This document shows positions 1-5,981 of a stretch of DNA of 9,889 bases, piece after piece (the first letter of the stretch is position 1; the number at the start of each line of letters is the position of its first letter). Made by a program: the position numbers and the translations under genes. The stretch is from Nitrososphaerota archaeon (GTDB taxonomy: Archaea > Thermoproteota > Nitrososphaeria > Nitrososphaerales > UBA183), in contig JAPCJN010000013.1 in the NCBI GenBank assembly GCA_027886925.1, forward strand, positions 19,893-29,781, written 5' to 3'. The notes beneath the pieces were generated by a model. It was not told the origin of the DNA. It saw only the letters and a program-made list of their open reading frames with translations, and made no database searches.

Positions 1-401
1 CTAAGGTTCATTCCGGTTGAGATTTTTGCTCATTTCACGCTACAAGAGCAAGGAAAAGTCCGCTGAGGGCTTGGAAAGAGCTCTAAAGGAGGGCATCCAT
101 GTCGATTCCGCATGGCCTCCCTAGTGGAAGCGCGGTTTCGGCATGCAAGTCGTTCTACATGGTGTTCTTCCACATTGCAAGTCCGTCCTCAAACCCTAGA
201 CCCAACGCCGTAACCATTCGGGACGCGCGGGAGGTTCTTGCAAAGACGGTTGTGGCACGTCATTCGTCCGTTTCCGCGGCCCTTGTCATATGTTTGGACT
301 CCTTCGAAGCTTTCTACAGATGACACACGATGTTAAGCTCCCATCAACGTCGCTCAACCAAATTGAGAATCAGGCGACGAAACACATAAAGTCGGCGCTG
401 A
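1..401. other. Left-edge region without a convincing gene; broken coding fragments
   Basis: No intact gene is supported here. In one frame positions 1-63 read LRFIPVEIFAHFTLQEQGK before a stop at 64-66. In the next frame 59-121 reads SAEGLERALKEGIHVDSAWPP before a TAG at 122-124. Joined by a +1 shift near the A-run at 54-57 these could be the C-terminal end of an upstream gene, but I do not recognise the protein. A good Shine-Dalgarno stretch (AAAGGAGGG, 85-93) precedes an ATG at 99, opening a 74-codon frame to 323 that overlaps another ATG at 320 through ATGA. The 74-residue product has no recognisable motif. The minus strand is full of stops. The region is also less GC-rich to the eye than the rest of the window. 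It may be decayed coding sequence or a spacer carrying the gmhB promoter; I cannot tell which. Confidence 0.35.
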
Positions 402-1070
402 GCGCTCAGTTCGACGACGATCCAACAAAGCCCCCCGGAACGCAAGACGGGAAAGAACAGCGCGGTTTTTCTCGACCGCGACGGGGTCCTGAACTACCTC
501 GAGTACAATCCCGAAGAGGGTCGAATCGGAAGCCCGCTGTCTGCGAAACAGCTCAGGGTGTTTTCCTATGCCGGCACTTGCGTGAATAGAATCAAGGAGC
601 TCGGCTTCAAGGCGATATTGGTCTCCAACCAGCCAGGGGTCGCCAAGCGCCAGCTCACGTTGTCCGAACTACAAAGGATGAACGGGAAGGTCAGGAACGA
701 GCTAGCGAAACAAGGATGCGCGTTGGACGCAGAGTATTTTTGCCTCCACCACCCTGACGCTCTTCTAAAGAAGTACAGGTTTGATTGCGATTGCAGGAAG
801 CCAAAGCCGGGGCTGCTACTCCGGGCGGCGGAGGAAAACGACATCGACCTATCCAAATCATTCTTCGTCGGCGACGCGCTCGTGGACGTGAAGGCTGGAA
901 AAGCCGCGGGCTGCAGGACGATCCTCCTCGGGCACATCACGACCTTCCTCACCAGCATGATTGAGAGGGAGGTTGCCAGACCAGACTTCATCCTTCCTTC
1001 CCTTCGGCAGGTCCCGGACCAATTGCGAACCCTGACGAGCGAAAATGCCGGAATCCATCGCCTGCGTTGA
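402..1070 (+). CDS. gmhB: D-glycero-D-manno-heptose 1,7-bisphosphate phosphatase (GmhB-like, HAD superfamily), start codon missing
   Basis: This HAD-superfamily phosphatase is predicted to remove the C7 phosphate of heptose 1,7-bisphosphate, the third step towards GDP-heptose. All family motifs are visible: motif I FLDRDGVLN (nucleophile Asp codon at 474, second Asp at 480), motif II SNQPG near 624, motif III Lys in RKPKPG near 795-812, and motif IV GDALVD near 870. The GmhB zinc loop is complete: Cys at 741, His at 747, and Cys at 786 and 792, in the order CLHHP ... CDCRKPKPG. The frame is open from 402, just after a TGA at 399-401, but has no ATG, GTG, TTG or CTG before motif I. The first usable start, GTG 558, would delete the catalytic Asp. 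A +1 shift at the six-C run 431-436 would join it to a frame with an ATG at 320. So this is either a sequencing indel, a non-canonical start or a young pseudogene. It converges on gmhA. The coordinates given are the open, homology-supported part. Confidence 0.8.
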   Translation, partial: ALSSTTIQQSPPERKTGKNSAVFLDRDGVLNYLEYNPEEGRIGSPLSAKQLRVFSYAGTCVNRIKELGFKAILVSNQPGVAKRQLTLSELQRMNGKVRNELAKQGCALDAEYFCLHHPDALLKKYRFDCDCRKPKPGLLLRAAEENDIDLSKSFFVGDALVDVKAGKAAGCRTILLGHITTFLTSMIEREVARPDFILPSLRQVPDQLRTLTSENAGIHRLR

Positions 1071-1151
1071 CTGCAAACGGCCCAATCCGGCTGGACCATC
1101 ACGCGAGTCTCCGCCGAGTTCCCTCCGTACCTTCTCAGGGTTTCAGGAAAA
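1071..1151. other. Short gap between convergent gmhB and gmhA
   Basis: These 81 bases separate the stop codons of two convergent genes. I see no T-run, no clear hairpin and no small gene in them. Confidence 0.5.
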
Positions 1152-1790
1152 TCAGTAGCCGGGCGACTTTTGCCCACTTTTCTCAGACGAGATGAGGCCT
1201 CTCAACTGCTCGCACATGAGATGGGTCAGGACAAGGTGCATGCCCTCGACGTGGGGCGTCGAGTCCGCGGGGACGACGATGCATGCGTCCGAGGCGGTCT
1301 TCAACACCCCTCCGTCGAACCCGGAAAGCCCTATGACCTTCCCGCCGTTGTCCTTCGAGTACTTCACTGCCTTTAGCAGGTTCTGGGACCAAGGCCCCGC
1401 CTTGTCGCTCCCCGAGCCTCCGTGGACGCTTATCGCCACGAGGACGTCCCCCTTCCTGAAGAAGTTCCGTAGCTGCTCATAGTAGATGTCGCCCCATCCG
1501 TTGTCGTTCGTCAGGGCGCTCACGAGAGGGATGTTGTCCACAAGGGAGAAAGCGCGGAACTTCCTGGCCGCCTCGTCAGACACCCACTTGTTGAGGTCGC
1601 AGGCTAGATGCGTCGCCGTGGAAGCGGAGCCGCCGTTGCCAATGGCGAACACTTGGTTGTCGCCTTTCCATGCGTCGTAGAGGATTCCAATCGCCTTGTC
1701 GATCGATCCACTGTCAAGCTTCGTCGTGATCTGAGAGACCTCTTCTAGGTATTCCTGGGTTCTGGACAAAGTCGGCGGACTCAGCCTCAT
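1152..1790 (-). CDS. gmhA: Sedoheptulose-7-phosphate isomerase (phosphoheptose isomerase, SIS domain)
   Basis: This 212-residue cytosolic SIS-domain protein is predicted to convert sedoheptulose 7-phosphate into D-glycero-D-manno-heptose 7-phosphate, the first committed heptose step. The phosphosugar loop GNGGSAS is at residues 51-57, followed by THLACDL (60-66) and a second Ser/Gly-rich loop AISVHGGSGSD (119-129). A C-terminal helix, PHVEGMHLVLTHL (179-191), carries the family's catalytic His, here His190. From memory of bacterial GmhA structures, the metal/catalytic set is His61, Glu65, Gln172 and His180 (E. coli numbering). Here His61 and the last His are kept, but Glu65 is Asp65 and the Gln position reads Glu182. 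Length is slightly above the usual ~195. The ATG at 1790 is the first start of the frame and lacks a clear Shine-Dalgarno. The gene lies 66 bases after the flippase stop on the same strand and is probably co-transcribed with it. Presence of gmhB, hddA and hddC nearby argues against a DiaA-type SIS protein. Confidence 0.88.
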   Translation of the reverse strand: MRLSPPTLSRTQEYLEEVSQITTKLDSGSIDKAIGILYDAWKGDNQVFAIGNGGSASTATHLACDLNKWVSDEAARKFRAFSLVDNIPLVSALTNDNGWGDIYYEQLRNFFRKGDVLVAISVHGGSGSDKAGPWSQNLLKAVKYSKDNGGKVIGLSGFDGGVLKTASDACIVVPADSTPHVEGMHLVLTHLMCEQLRGLISSEKSGQKSPGY

Positions 1791-1856
1791 AATCGCTTTA
1801 AGTTTGTCTGTCTGTCGTGCTTCATCTCAAGGCCTGGCCCGCTGCTCGCTCGGTCC

Positions 1857-3503
1857 TTAAAGGAGCAGGCGCACCAGTCTACCGAGGCTACTGGGCATGA
1901 AATGCTCCAAGTATCGCTTGTCCTCTTCGGTCAGCAGCTCAAAGACCCGCGCGCACAACAAAAAGACTATCACGCCGATGAGTGTGTATGGGAACAGCGT
2001 CAAGGTCCTGTTCGAGACGAACTTGGACAATGAGAACAGCACTCCGAGCATGATGAACGAGGCGACGAACACCTTCACATGGAAATCGACGTCGGCTACG
2101 CCTGTCAGATACTTCTTCGTGACGTAAAGCGCCATCAGGAATCCTGCTATGTCGACTAGGATCCTGCTTGTCGCAGCGCCCAAGATCCCAAAACTTGGGA
2201 CCAACAGCACCGACAGCGCGAGGTCCAACACCACGGTGACTACGCCTATGATCATGACCTGGGTCGTCTTCCCGGTCGATAGCAGCAGCGATGTGAGGAT
2301 TCCCTGCATCGCCACAAAAAGGAAGAAGAACGACATCATCTGCAACGAAGGGTTGGCGATGATGTAGCTCGCTGCTCCTCCTGAGAACAACCTGATCATC
2401 TGCTTGGAGAGGCCGACGACCGCGAATGACACCGGGACTAGCGCGAGCGCGGTGTACCTGAATGCGAGTCTCAGCCCCGCTGAAAGCTTTTTTGGATCGC
2501 TCGCGTTCGATGAGGTCTCCGGGAAGAAGGCCGTGTTGAGAGGCGTAAAGAGCATCACGCCGAGACCGCCCGAGATGGCGATCGCAGCGTAGTATCCGCC
2601 CAGTTGTGTCACGTTGAGCAGCCCGCCGACGACAAGCGGGTCGGCGGCGCCTGTTGCGACCGTTACGATCCCCGCGACGCCGAGAGGCATCGAGTATCTG
2701 AGTACCTGCTTTAGCGTCCGTCGTCCCGTTCTCGCAGAATGCGCGAGCAGAAGGGGTCTGCGAGTGATGGCGAGCGACCAAACGCTGATCAGAACGCCAT
2801 AGAAGATCCAGGCTACGATGGGAACGATCACGCTGTGAAGCTCGAAAAGTCCGAGCACCGTGAGACTGACCATCGCCAGGTTCGAGCTCACTAAGACCTT
2901 CGCGAGAGACTCATACTTCTTCATCCCCTGGACGAGGCCCTGGAATATCCCTGAAATCGTGCTGGTGAAGAGCCAAGCTCCCGACGCCGCAAAGATCCAT
3001 GCCGAACTCGTGCTCTTGGTAAAATAGAGAGAGAGCGCCGGTGAGAGCAGCACAAACACGATCGTGGATGCGGAGGCGAACGCAAGCGACAGAACCACGA
3101 TCGACCTCGAAACAACTCTGGACTCTCCTACGTCGTGCGCGGTAAACGCAACGTACCTCGTGGCGGCAGACTGCAGTCCGAAGAAGGCGACCGACGACCC
3201 GATTCCGGTTACCAGCAGGACCTCTGAGTAGAGACCATAGGCCGAAGGCGACAAGAGACGCAGCAGCAGCGAAAGGAAGACAAAGCCAAGGACGCTGTTG
3301 ACTATGTTCTGGATGGTGAGAGACCTGATGCCAGATGCGATTCGCTTCGCGCTTTCTGTAGTGATCGTGTCACCGTTGCCAACCAGAGGGACGTTTTCAA
3401 CCTTCGCAGTCCGTGCCCCTTGATGGGTTGACTCACCGGGCACACCGACGTGGACCGCACCTTGGAGGCTCTCTGAGTTGACCAACCCTTCAGGCGGCCT
3501 CAC
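1857..3503 (-). CDS. Polysaccharide / lipid-linked oligosaccharide flippase (MATE/Wzx-like, MOP superfamily)
   Basis: This polytopic membrane protein is predicted to flip a lipid-linked glycan across the cytoplasmic membrane. Hydrophobic segments alternate with short loops over nearly its whole length, consistent with 12-14 helices. The N-terminal part has the RSLTIQNIVNSVLGF ... LLRLLSPSAYGLYSEVL pattern typical of Wzx/RfbX-type flippases, and the middle has FTPLNTAFFPETS and AMQGILTSLLLSTGKTTQ, also typical of the family. The start is uncertain: the frame stays open to 3770 but overlaps the end of the upstream hydrolase. GTG 3503 (548 residues) has an AAGGG seven bases upstream; TTG 3485 and GTG 3443 (528 residues) are alternatives. 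No ATG occurs before the first helix. The roughly 50 residues ahead of that helix look poorly conserved, so a later start is quite possible. It lies between the AP-type hydrolase and gmhA in a probable minus-strand operon. The natural substrate is not readable from the sequence. Confidence 0.85.
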   Translation of the reverse strand: MRPPEGLVNSESLQGAVHVGVPGESTHQGARTAKVENVPLVGNGDTITTESAKRIASGIRSLTIQNIVNSVLGFVFLSLLLRLLSPSAYGLYSEVLLVTGIGSSVAFFGLQSAATRYVAFTAHDVGESRVVSRSIVVLSLAFASASTIVFVLLSPALSLYFTKSTSSAWIFAASGAWLFTSTISGIFQGLVQGMKKYESLAKVLVSSNLAMVSLTVLGLFELHSVIVPIVAWIFYGVLISVWSLAITRRPLLLAHSARTGRRTLKQVLRYSMPLGVAGIVTVATGAADPLVVGGLLNVTQLGGYYAAIAISGGLGVMLFTPLNTAFFPETSSNASDPKKLSAGLRLAFRYTALALVPVSFAVVGLSKQMIRLFSGGAASYIIANPSLQMMSFFFLFVAMQGILTSLLLSTGKTTQVMIIGVVTVVLDLALSVLLVPSFGILGAATSRILVDIAGFLMALYVTKKYLTGVADVDFHVKVFVASFIMLGVLFSLSKFVSNRTLTLFPYTLIGVIVFLLCARVFELLTEEDKRYLEHFMPSSLGRLVRLLL

Positions 3504-3618
3504 GAGGGTGCCCTTACCTTCAGGGGTCGCCCCTGTCGGGCGTTGATCGCTTGGTCGAGCCAAGTCGCCGAGCGCCTCTTGGGCGCGGACCGTATCGGTA
3601 CCTCGACTGAGCCTCTGG
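3504..3618 (-). promoter_or_regulatory. Leader between hydrolase and flippase with two short hairpins
   Basis: Reading on the minus strand from the hydrolase stop to the proposed flippase GTG, two perfect inverted repeats follow one another. The first is CTTGG-5-CCAAG at 3564-3550, and the second is CAGGGG-3-CCCCTG at 3535-3521, ending about 17 bases before the GTG at 3503. The octamer CCTTCAGG (plus strand) occurs at 3487-3494 and again at 3517-3524, exactly 30 bases apart. This may be a structured intercistronic leader affecting processing or translation of the flippase mRNA. The 30-base (ten-codon) repeat would equally fit a repetitive coding N-terminus. The stems are short and could be chance in GC-rich DNA. 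Confidence 0.25.
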
Positions 3619-5127
3619 TCATGCGTAGCCAAGTCGTTTGAGGTTTTCCATGACGAGTTTTTCGTCCTCTTCCGAAAATGCGTATGTTCGACTCTCGCTC
3701 TCGACCTTGGCAGACTGGAGAGAGGAAAACGGACGCGGTTCGACCATGATCTCCTCCATGTTACGTCCATCCATTGACTCTGGAGGTCTTATGCCCATCA
3801 GCGTGAGAGACGTTGGAGCGATGTCCTCCAGACAAAGGTCCAGGCTTGTCGATTTTCGTATGTCCGGGCCCGTGGCGAGGAATATCCCGTTTTGCCCATG
3901 ATTGGCCTTGGGGAAGTTCCCAGACCTAGAGACAACATGGGAGCTGAACGGGTCGGTCTTGATGTTGACGTCGTCGCGCGGGACGATCAGCAATTCAGGA
4001 CCGGAGTCGACTCTGTCGCCTTTGTAGACCTGATCTCGATTGTAGACCTTGCAGATCTCTCTCCCCGAGTCGTCTTTCAACTCCGAGAGTCCCGATGTGA
4101 TCAGATCCTGGTCCTCCTTCGACTTTACGACCATCACCCCGTCTGTGCCCGGCACGAACGCTCGTGATCTCTCCAAGTCTACCCCATCGATGCTCCGTAT
4201 GACCGTAGACGCCCCCTGATATCTCTTGGTCAGGCTTCCGGGAAGCCAAAGCAGGTGCCCATCCAACACGTCGTGGGCGATCCTCGTCAAGCGATTCCTG
4301 ACGGATGACTTCCGCCGAAGCAGGCCCTTGCTATGGAGCCACGCGTTCGGGTAGAATGCGACAGGCCGTGCATTGAAACCATGGTCGGAGACTATGAGAA
4401 AGTTGACATCCCCCTCCAAGGAACCGATTATCCTACCGACAAGCGCGTCGACCTCACGGTAGCCTCGCCTTACCGCCTGCCGCTCCCTCTCTCCCTTTCC
4501 AAGGGCCTTGTGCTGAAGCCGATCCAGAGCCGTCAGGACTATCATGCCGAACGACCATTCACCGTCTTTGAGCAGGTTCAGGAACGCGTCAACCCTTTTT
4601 TCTTCAGTCGCCAAAAGCCGGCTTACGAGGACGTCGGGCTGCCTCTCGAGGCCTCTGCTAATCGGCGTGTCGATCTCGTAACCCGTGCCCTTGAGCCTGT
4701 CCAAAAGGCCTGCAGGGTACACAGATTTCTCATCGAAGTACCAAGGGGGTATGCCGGAGACCATGGACCCAGAAATCTCACTCGCCGGATAGGTGATCGG
4801 GACGTTGACGACGACCGACCTTTGGTTCGTCGCTCCGACGTAGTCCCAGATCCTGGGCGTCGAAGTATTTGTGGCGTTGACTATCGTGATCGGAGAGGTC
4901 GAGAAATTGTAGAAGTAGTATATCCCGTGCTTTCCCGGGTTCACACCGGTGGTGATAGACGTCCAGGCAGGGGCCGTCTGCGGAGGGATGGTCGATTTCA
5001 ACCGGGAAAAGCACTTTTGATTTCCAATCGTTGAGAGCGTCGGCATGTCTCCTGATTCCATGAAGCCCTGAGTCAATTGAAAGTCCGCTGCATCGAGCCC
5101 GATGATTATCAGTTTGTTCGATGGCAA
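3619..5127 (-). CDS. Alkaline-phosphatase-superfamily phosphodiesterase / nucleotide pyrophosphatase-like protein
   Basis: This 502-residue protein has the type I phosphodiesterase/nucleotide pyrophosphatase fold, a two-metal hydrolase or transferase of phosphate esters. Every expected metal or nucleophile position is visible: Asp12 in LIIIGLDAADF, Thr56 in PAWTSITTG (nucleophile), Asp202 and His206 in TALDRLQH, Asp248-His249 in IVSDHGF, and His410 in ANHGQNGIF. The C-terminal DIAPTSLTLMGIRPPESMDG is also typical. No signal peptide or membrane helix is apparent, so it is probably cytosolic. The TTG at 5127 is chosen because GGTGAG lies seven bases upstream and the protein then begins directly at the conserved core (PSNKLIIIGLD); GTG 5139 and longer versions add an unconserved tail. 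It is the first gene of the minus-strand run, ahead of the flippase and gmhA, and divergent from the VTT protein. The substrate is unknown. A role in processing phosphorylated glycan or lipid-carrier intermediates is inferred only from context. Confidence 0.85.
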   Translation of the reverse strand: MPSNKLIIIGLDAADFQLTQGFMESGDMPTLSTIGNQKCFSRLKSTIPPQTAPAWTSITTGVNPGKHGIYYFYNFSTSPITIVNATNTSTPRIWDYVGATNQRSVVVNVPITYPASEISGSMVSGIPPWYFDEKSVYPAGLLDRLKGTGYEIDTPISRGLERQPDVLVSRLLATEEKRVDAFLNLLKDGEWSFGMIVLTALDRLQHKALGKGERERQAVRRGYREVDALVGRIIGSLEGDVNFLIVSDHGFNARPVAFYPNAWLHSKGLLRRKSSVRNRLTRIAHDVLDGHLLWLPGSLTKRYQGASTVIRSIDGVDLERSRAFVPGTDGVMVVKSKEDQDLITSGLSELKDDSGREICKVYNRDQVYKGDRVDSGPELLIVPRDDVNIKTDPFSSHVVSRSGNFPKANHGQNGIFLATGPDIRKSTSLDLCLEDIAPTSLTLMGIRPPESMDGRNMEEIMVEPRPFSSLQSAKVESESRTYAFSEEDEKLVMENLKRLGYA

Positions 5128-5134
5128 TGACGAT

Positions 5135-5140
5135 CTCACC
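5135..5140 (-). promoter_or_regulatory. Ribosome-binding site GGTGAG for the AP-type hydrolase
   Basis: On the minus strand GGTGAG is followed by seven bases and then TTG (5127-5125). GGTGA is the classic archaeal Shine-Dalgarno core, and the spacing is right. This decides the TTG start over the more upstream GTG at 5139, which itself overlaps the motif. Confidence 0.55.
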
Positions 5141-5177
5141 TGCGCCGAAGGGCTTCCTCCATGATGCGAGCCGGCTC

Positions 5178-5187
5178 CATATTTTAG
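5178..5187 (-). promoter_or_regulatory. Candidate archaeal TATA box for the hydrolase-flippase-gmhA unit
   Basis: Minus-strand CTAAAATATG is the most AT-rich stretch of the 165-base divergent spacer. Its centre lies about 55 bases before the TTG start. Transcription starting about 26 bases downstream would give a leader of roughly 29 bases, just long enough to contain the GGTGAG site. A perfect 10-base palindrome, GAGCCGGCTC (5168-5177), directly abuts it on the downstream side and could be a repressor site. Confidence 0.45.
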
Positions 5188-5247
5188 GCTGTTGCTGGCG
5201 CGTGGTCCGCTCTCAGCCCTTCCGTCGACTTCTCCAGAGGGCACCGT

Positions 5248-5255
5248 CTATAAGG
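5248..5255 (+). promoter_or_regulatory. Possible TATA box for the VTT-domain gene
   Basis: CTATAAGG is centred about 42 bases before the ATG at 5293, which would place transcription start near 5277 and leave a leader of about 16 bases. It is short and set in GC-rich DNA, so support is weak. No Shine-Dalgarno is visible, as expected for a short leader. Confidence 0.28.
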
Positions 5256-5292
5256 CCCTGGACGCGGAGCGGCGCTAGAGCGTCTCGCCCGA

Positions 5293-5904
5293 ATGATTTC
5301 CGTTCTGCTTCGGCTGTTCCTCCTGTTCCTTCTCTCCTTCGTCGCGAATGCCACCGCCTTCTTCGGAGCGTCGTACACCCTGATAGCGACGGCCGAGCTC
5401 GCGGCAACCGGCGTCGACCTGCAGAGCTTCTTGCTTGTCGTCTTAGTTACCGCGGTCGGAGCGACGCTCGGGAAGATGGTCATCTACTACAGCGCTCTCG
5501 GATTGCATAGGACGCTCCAGAAGAACAAGAACGTAAGGCTGCTCGGGACGTGGCTCGGAAAGAGCGGTTTCTACCTTGGGCTGTTCGTCACGGCGCTGTT
5601 GCCCGCCCTTCCTCTCGATGATTACGTCTACATCGGGGCGGGCGCTAACCGGGGCAGGCTGGCACCCATGCTCGGGGTCACATTCCTCGCCAAATTGGCG
5701 AAGAGCGCCTTCGAGATACTTCTTGAGCTCTCGGGGCTATTGGAGATATCCAAACTGACGCACCACCTGCTTGGGCTCTCCCGACTGGACCTATCCATCG
5801 TGGCATCCGCGGCGTTCGTCGTGCTCGGGATAGCGATTTACAAGGTGGACTGGGAGCCGATCGTGGTAAGAGTAGGCAAGCTATTCGGGCGCAAGCCTGC
5901 GTAG
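5293..5904 (+). CDS. VTT/DedA-like small integral membrane protein
   Basis: This 203-residue membrane protein has hydrophobic segments at about residues 2-33, 44-70, 92-107, 122-150 and 167-183. The central TALLPALPLDDYVYIGAG (100-117), followed by a Gly/Arg-containing loop and a second amphipathic segment, resembles the re-entrant PxxPxDDxxxxxxG core of archaeal VTT (SNARE-associated, DedA) proteins. Some bacterial DedA proteins translocate undecaprenyl phosphate or other phospholipids. By analogy this could recycle a dolichyl-phosphate carrier after glycan transfer, but that is inference. The protein has no catalytic motif of glycosyltransferases. The ATG at 5293 opens directly into the first helix; no ribosome-binding site is visible. 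It is divergent from the hydrolase and followed after 77 bases by hddA, which seems to have its own promoter. A different small membrane protein family cannot be excluded. Confidence 0.65.
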   Translation: MISVLLRLFLLFLLSFVANATAFFGASYTLIATAELAATGVDLQSFLLVVLVTAVGATLGKMVIYYSALGLHRTLQKNKNVRLLGTWLGKSGFYLGLFVTALLPALPLDDYVYIGAGANRGRLAPMLGVTFLAKLAKSAFEILLELSGLLEISKLTHHLLGLSRLDLSIVASAAFVVLGIAIYKVDWEPIVVRVGKLFGRKPA

Positions 5905-5933
5905 CCTCCTGTCCTCTCTGACCTGCAGACTGG

Positions 5934-5941
5934 TTAAATAC
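5934..5941 (+). promoter_or_regulatory. Candidate archaeal TATA box for hddA-hddC
   Basis: TTAAATAC is a near-consensus archaeal TATA box, preceded by TGG, in the 77-base gap between the VTT gene and hddA. Its centre is about 44 bases before the TTG start at 5982, predicting transcription start near 5964 and a leader of about 18 bases. This suggests hddA-hddC can be expressed independently of the VTT gene. Confidence 0.5.
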
Positions 5942-5948
5942 ACGCGGC

Positions 5949-5970
5949 GGTGCTCCGGGTTCGGAGCGCC
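5949..5970 (+). repeat. Nine-base-pair hairpin between the hddA TATA box and start codon
   Basis: GGTGCTCCG (5949-5957) pairs with CGGAGCGCC (5962-5970) around a four-base loop, GGTT. This gives nine pairs including one G-U. The stem covers the predicted transcription start and ends 11 bases before the TTG start. It is a possible operator or, if transcription starts upstream of it, a leader structure. It has no T-run, so it is unlikely to be a terminator for the VTT gene. Confidence 0.4.
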
Positions 5971-5981
5971 CAAAGCCTTCT

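Noticed and set aside
558..1070. GTG 558 as the true start of gmhB
   Set aside because: It would drop the DRDG nucleophile motif encoded at 474-485 in the same open frame, leaving a non-functional HAD protein.
566..1177. 203-codon minus-strand frame opposite gmhB
   Set aside because: It is antisense to conserved HAD motifs, Ser/Arg-rich and without domain features.
1939..2781. 280-codon minus-strand frame within the flippase gene
   Set aside because: It is the alternative frame of the flippase; the translation is highly Arg/His-rich with no hydrophobic pattern.
3504..3770. N-terminal extension of the flippase up to 3770
   Set aside because: It overlaps the conserved C-terminal part of the hydrolase and gives an Arg-rich translation unlike any flippase N-terminus.
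4333..5034. Long plus-strand frame (233 codons) opposite the AP-type hydrolase
   Set aside because: It is antisense to a gene with every metal-binding motif intact; its translation is Arg-rich with no recognisable domain, as expected for a GC-driven shadow.
5121..5510. 129-codon plus-strand frame in the divergent spacer
   Set aside because: It overlaps both the hydrolase 5' end and the VTT gene in another frame, and its product is low-complexity and Arg/Ser-rich.
5949..5970. tRNA T-arm, suggested by GGGTTCGG within the hairpin
   Set aside because: The stem-loop geometry (nine pairs, four-base loop) is not a T-arm, and no acceptor, D or anticodon arm is found around it.
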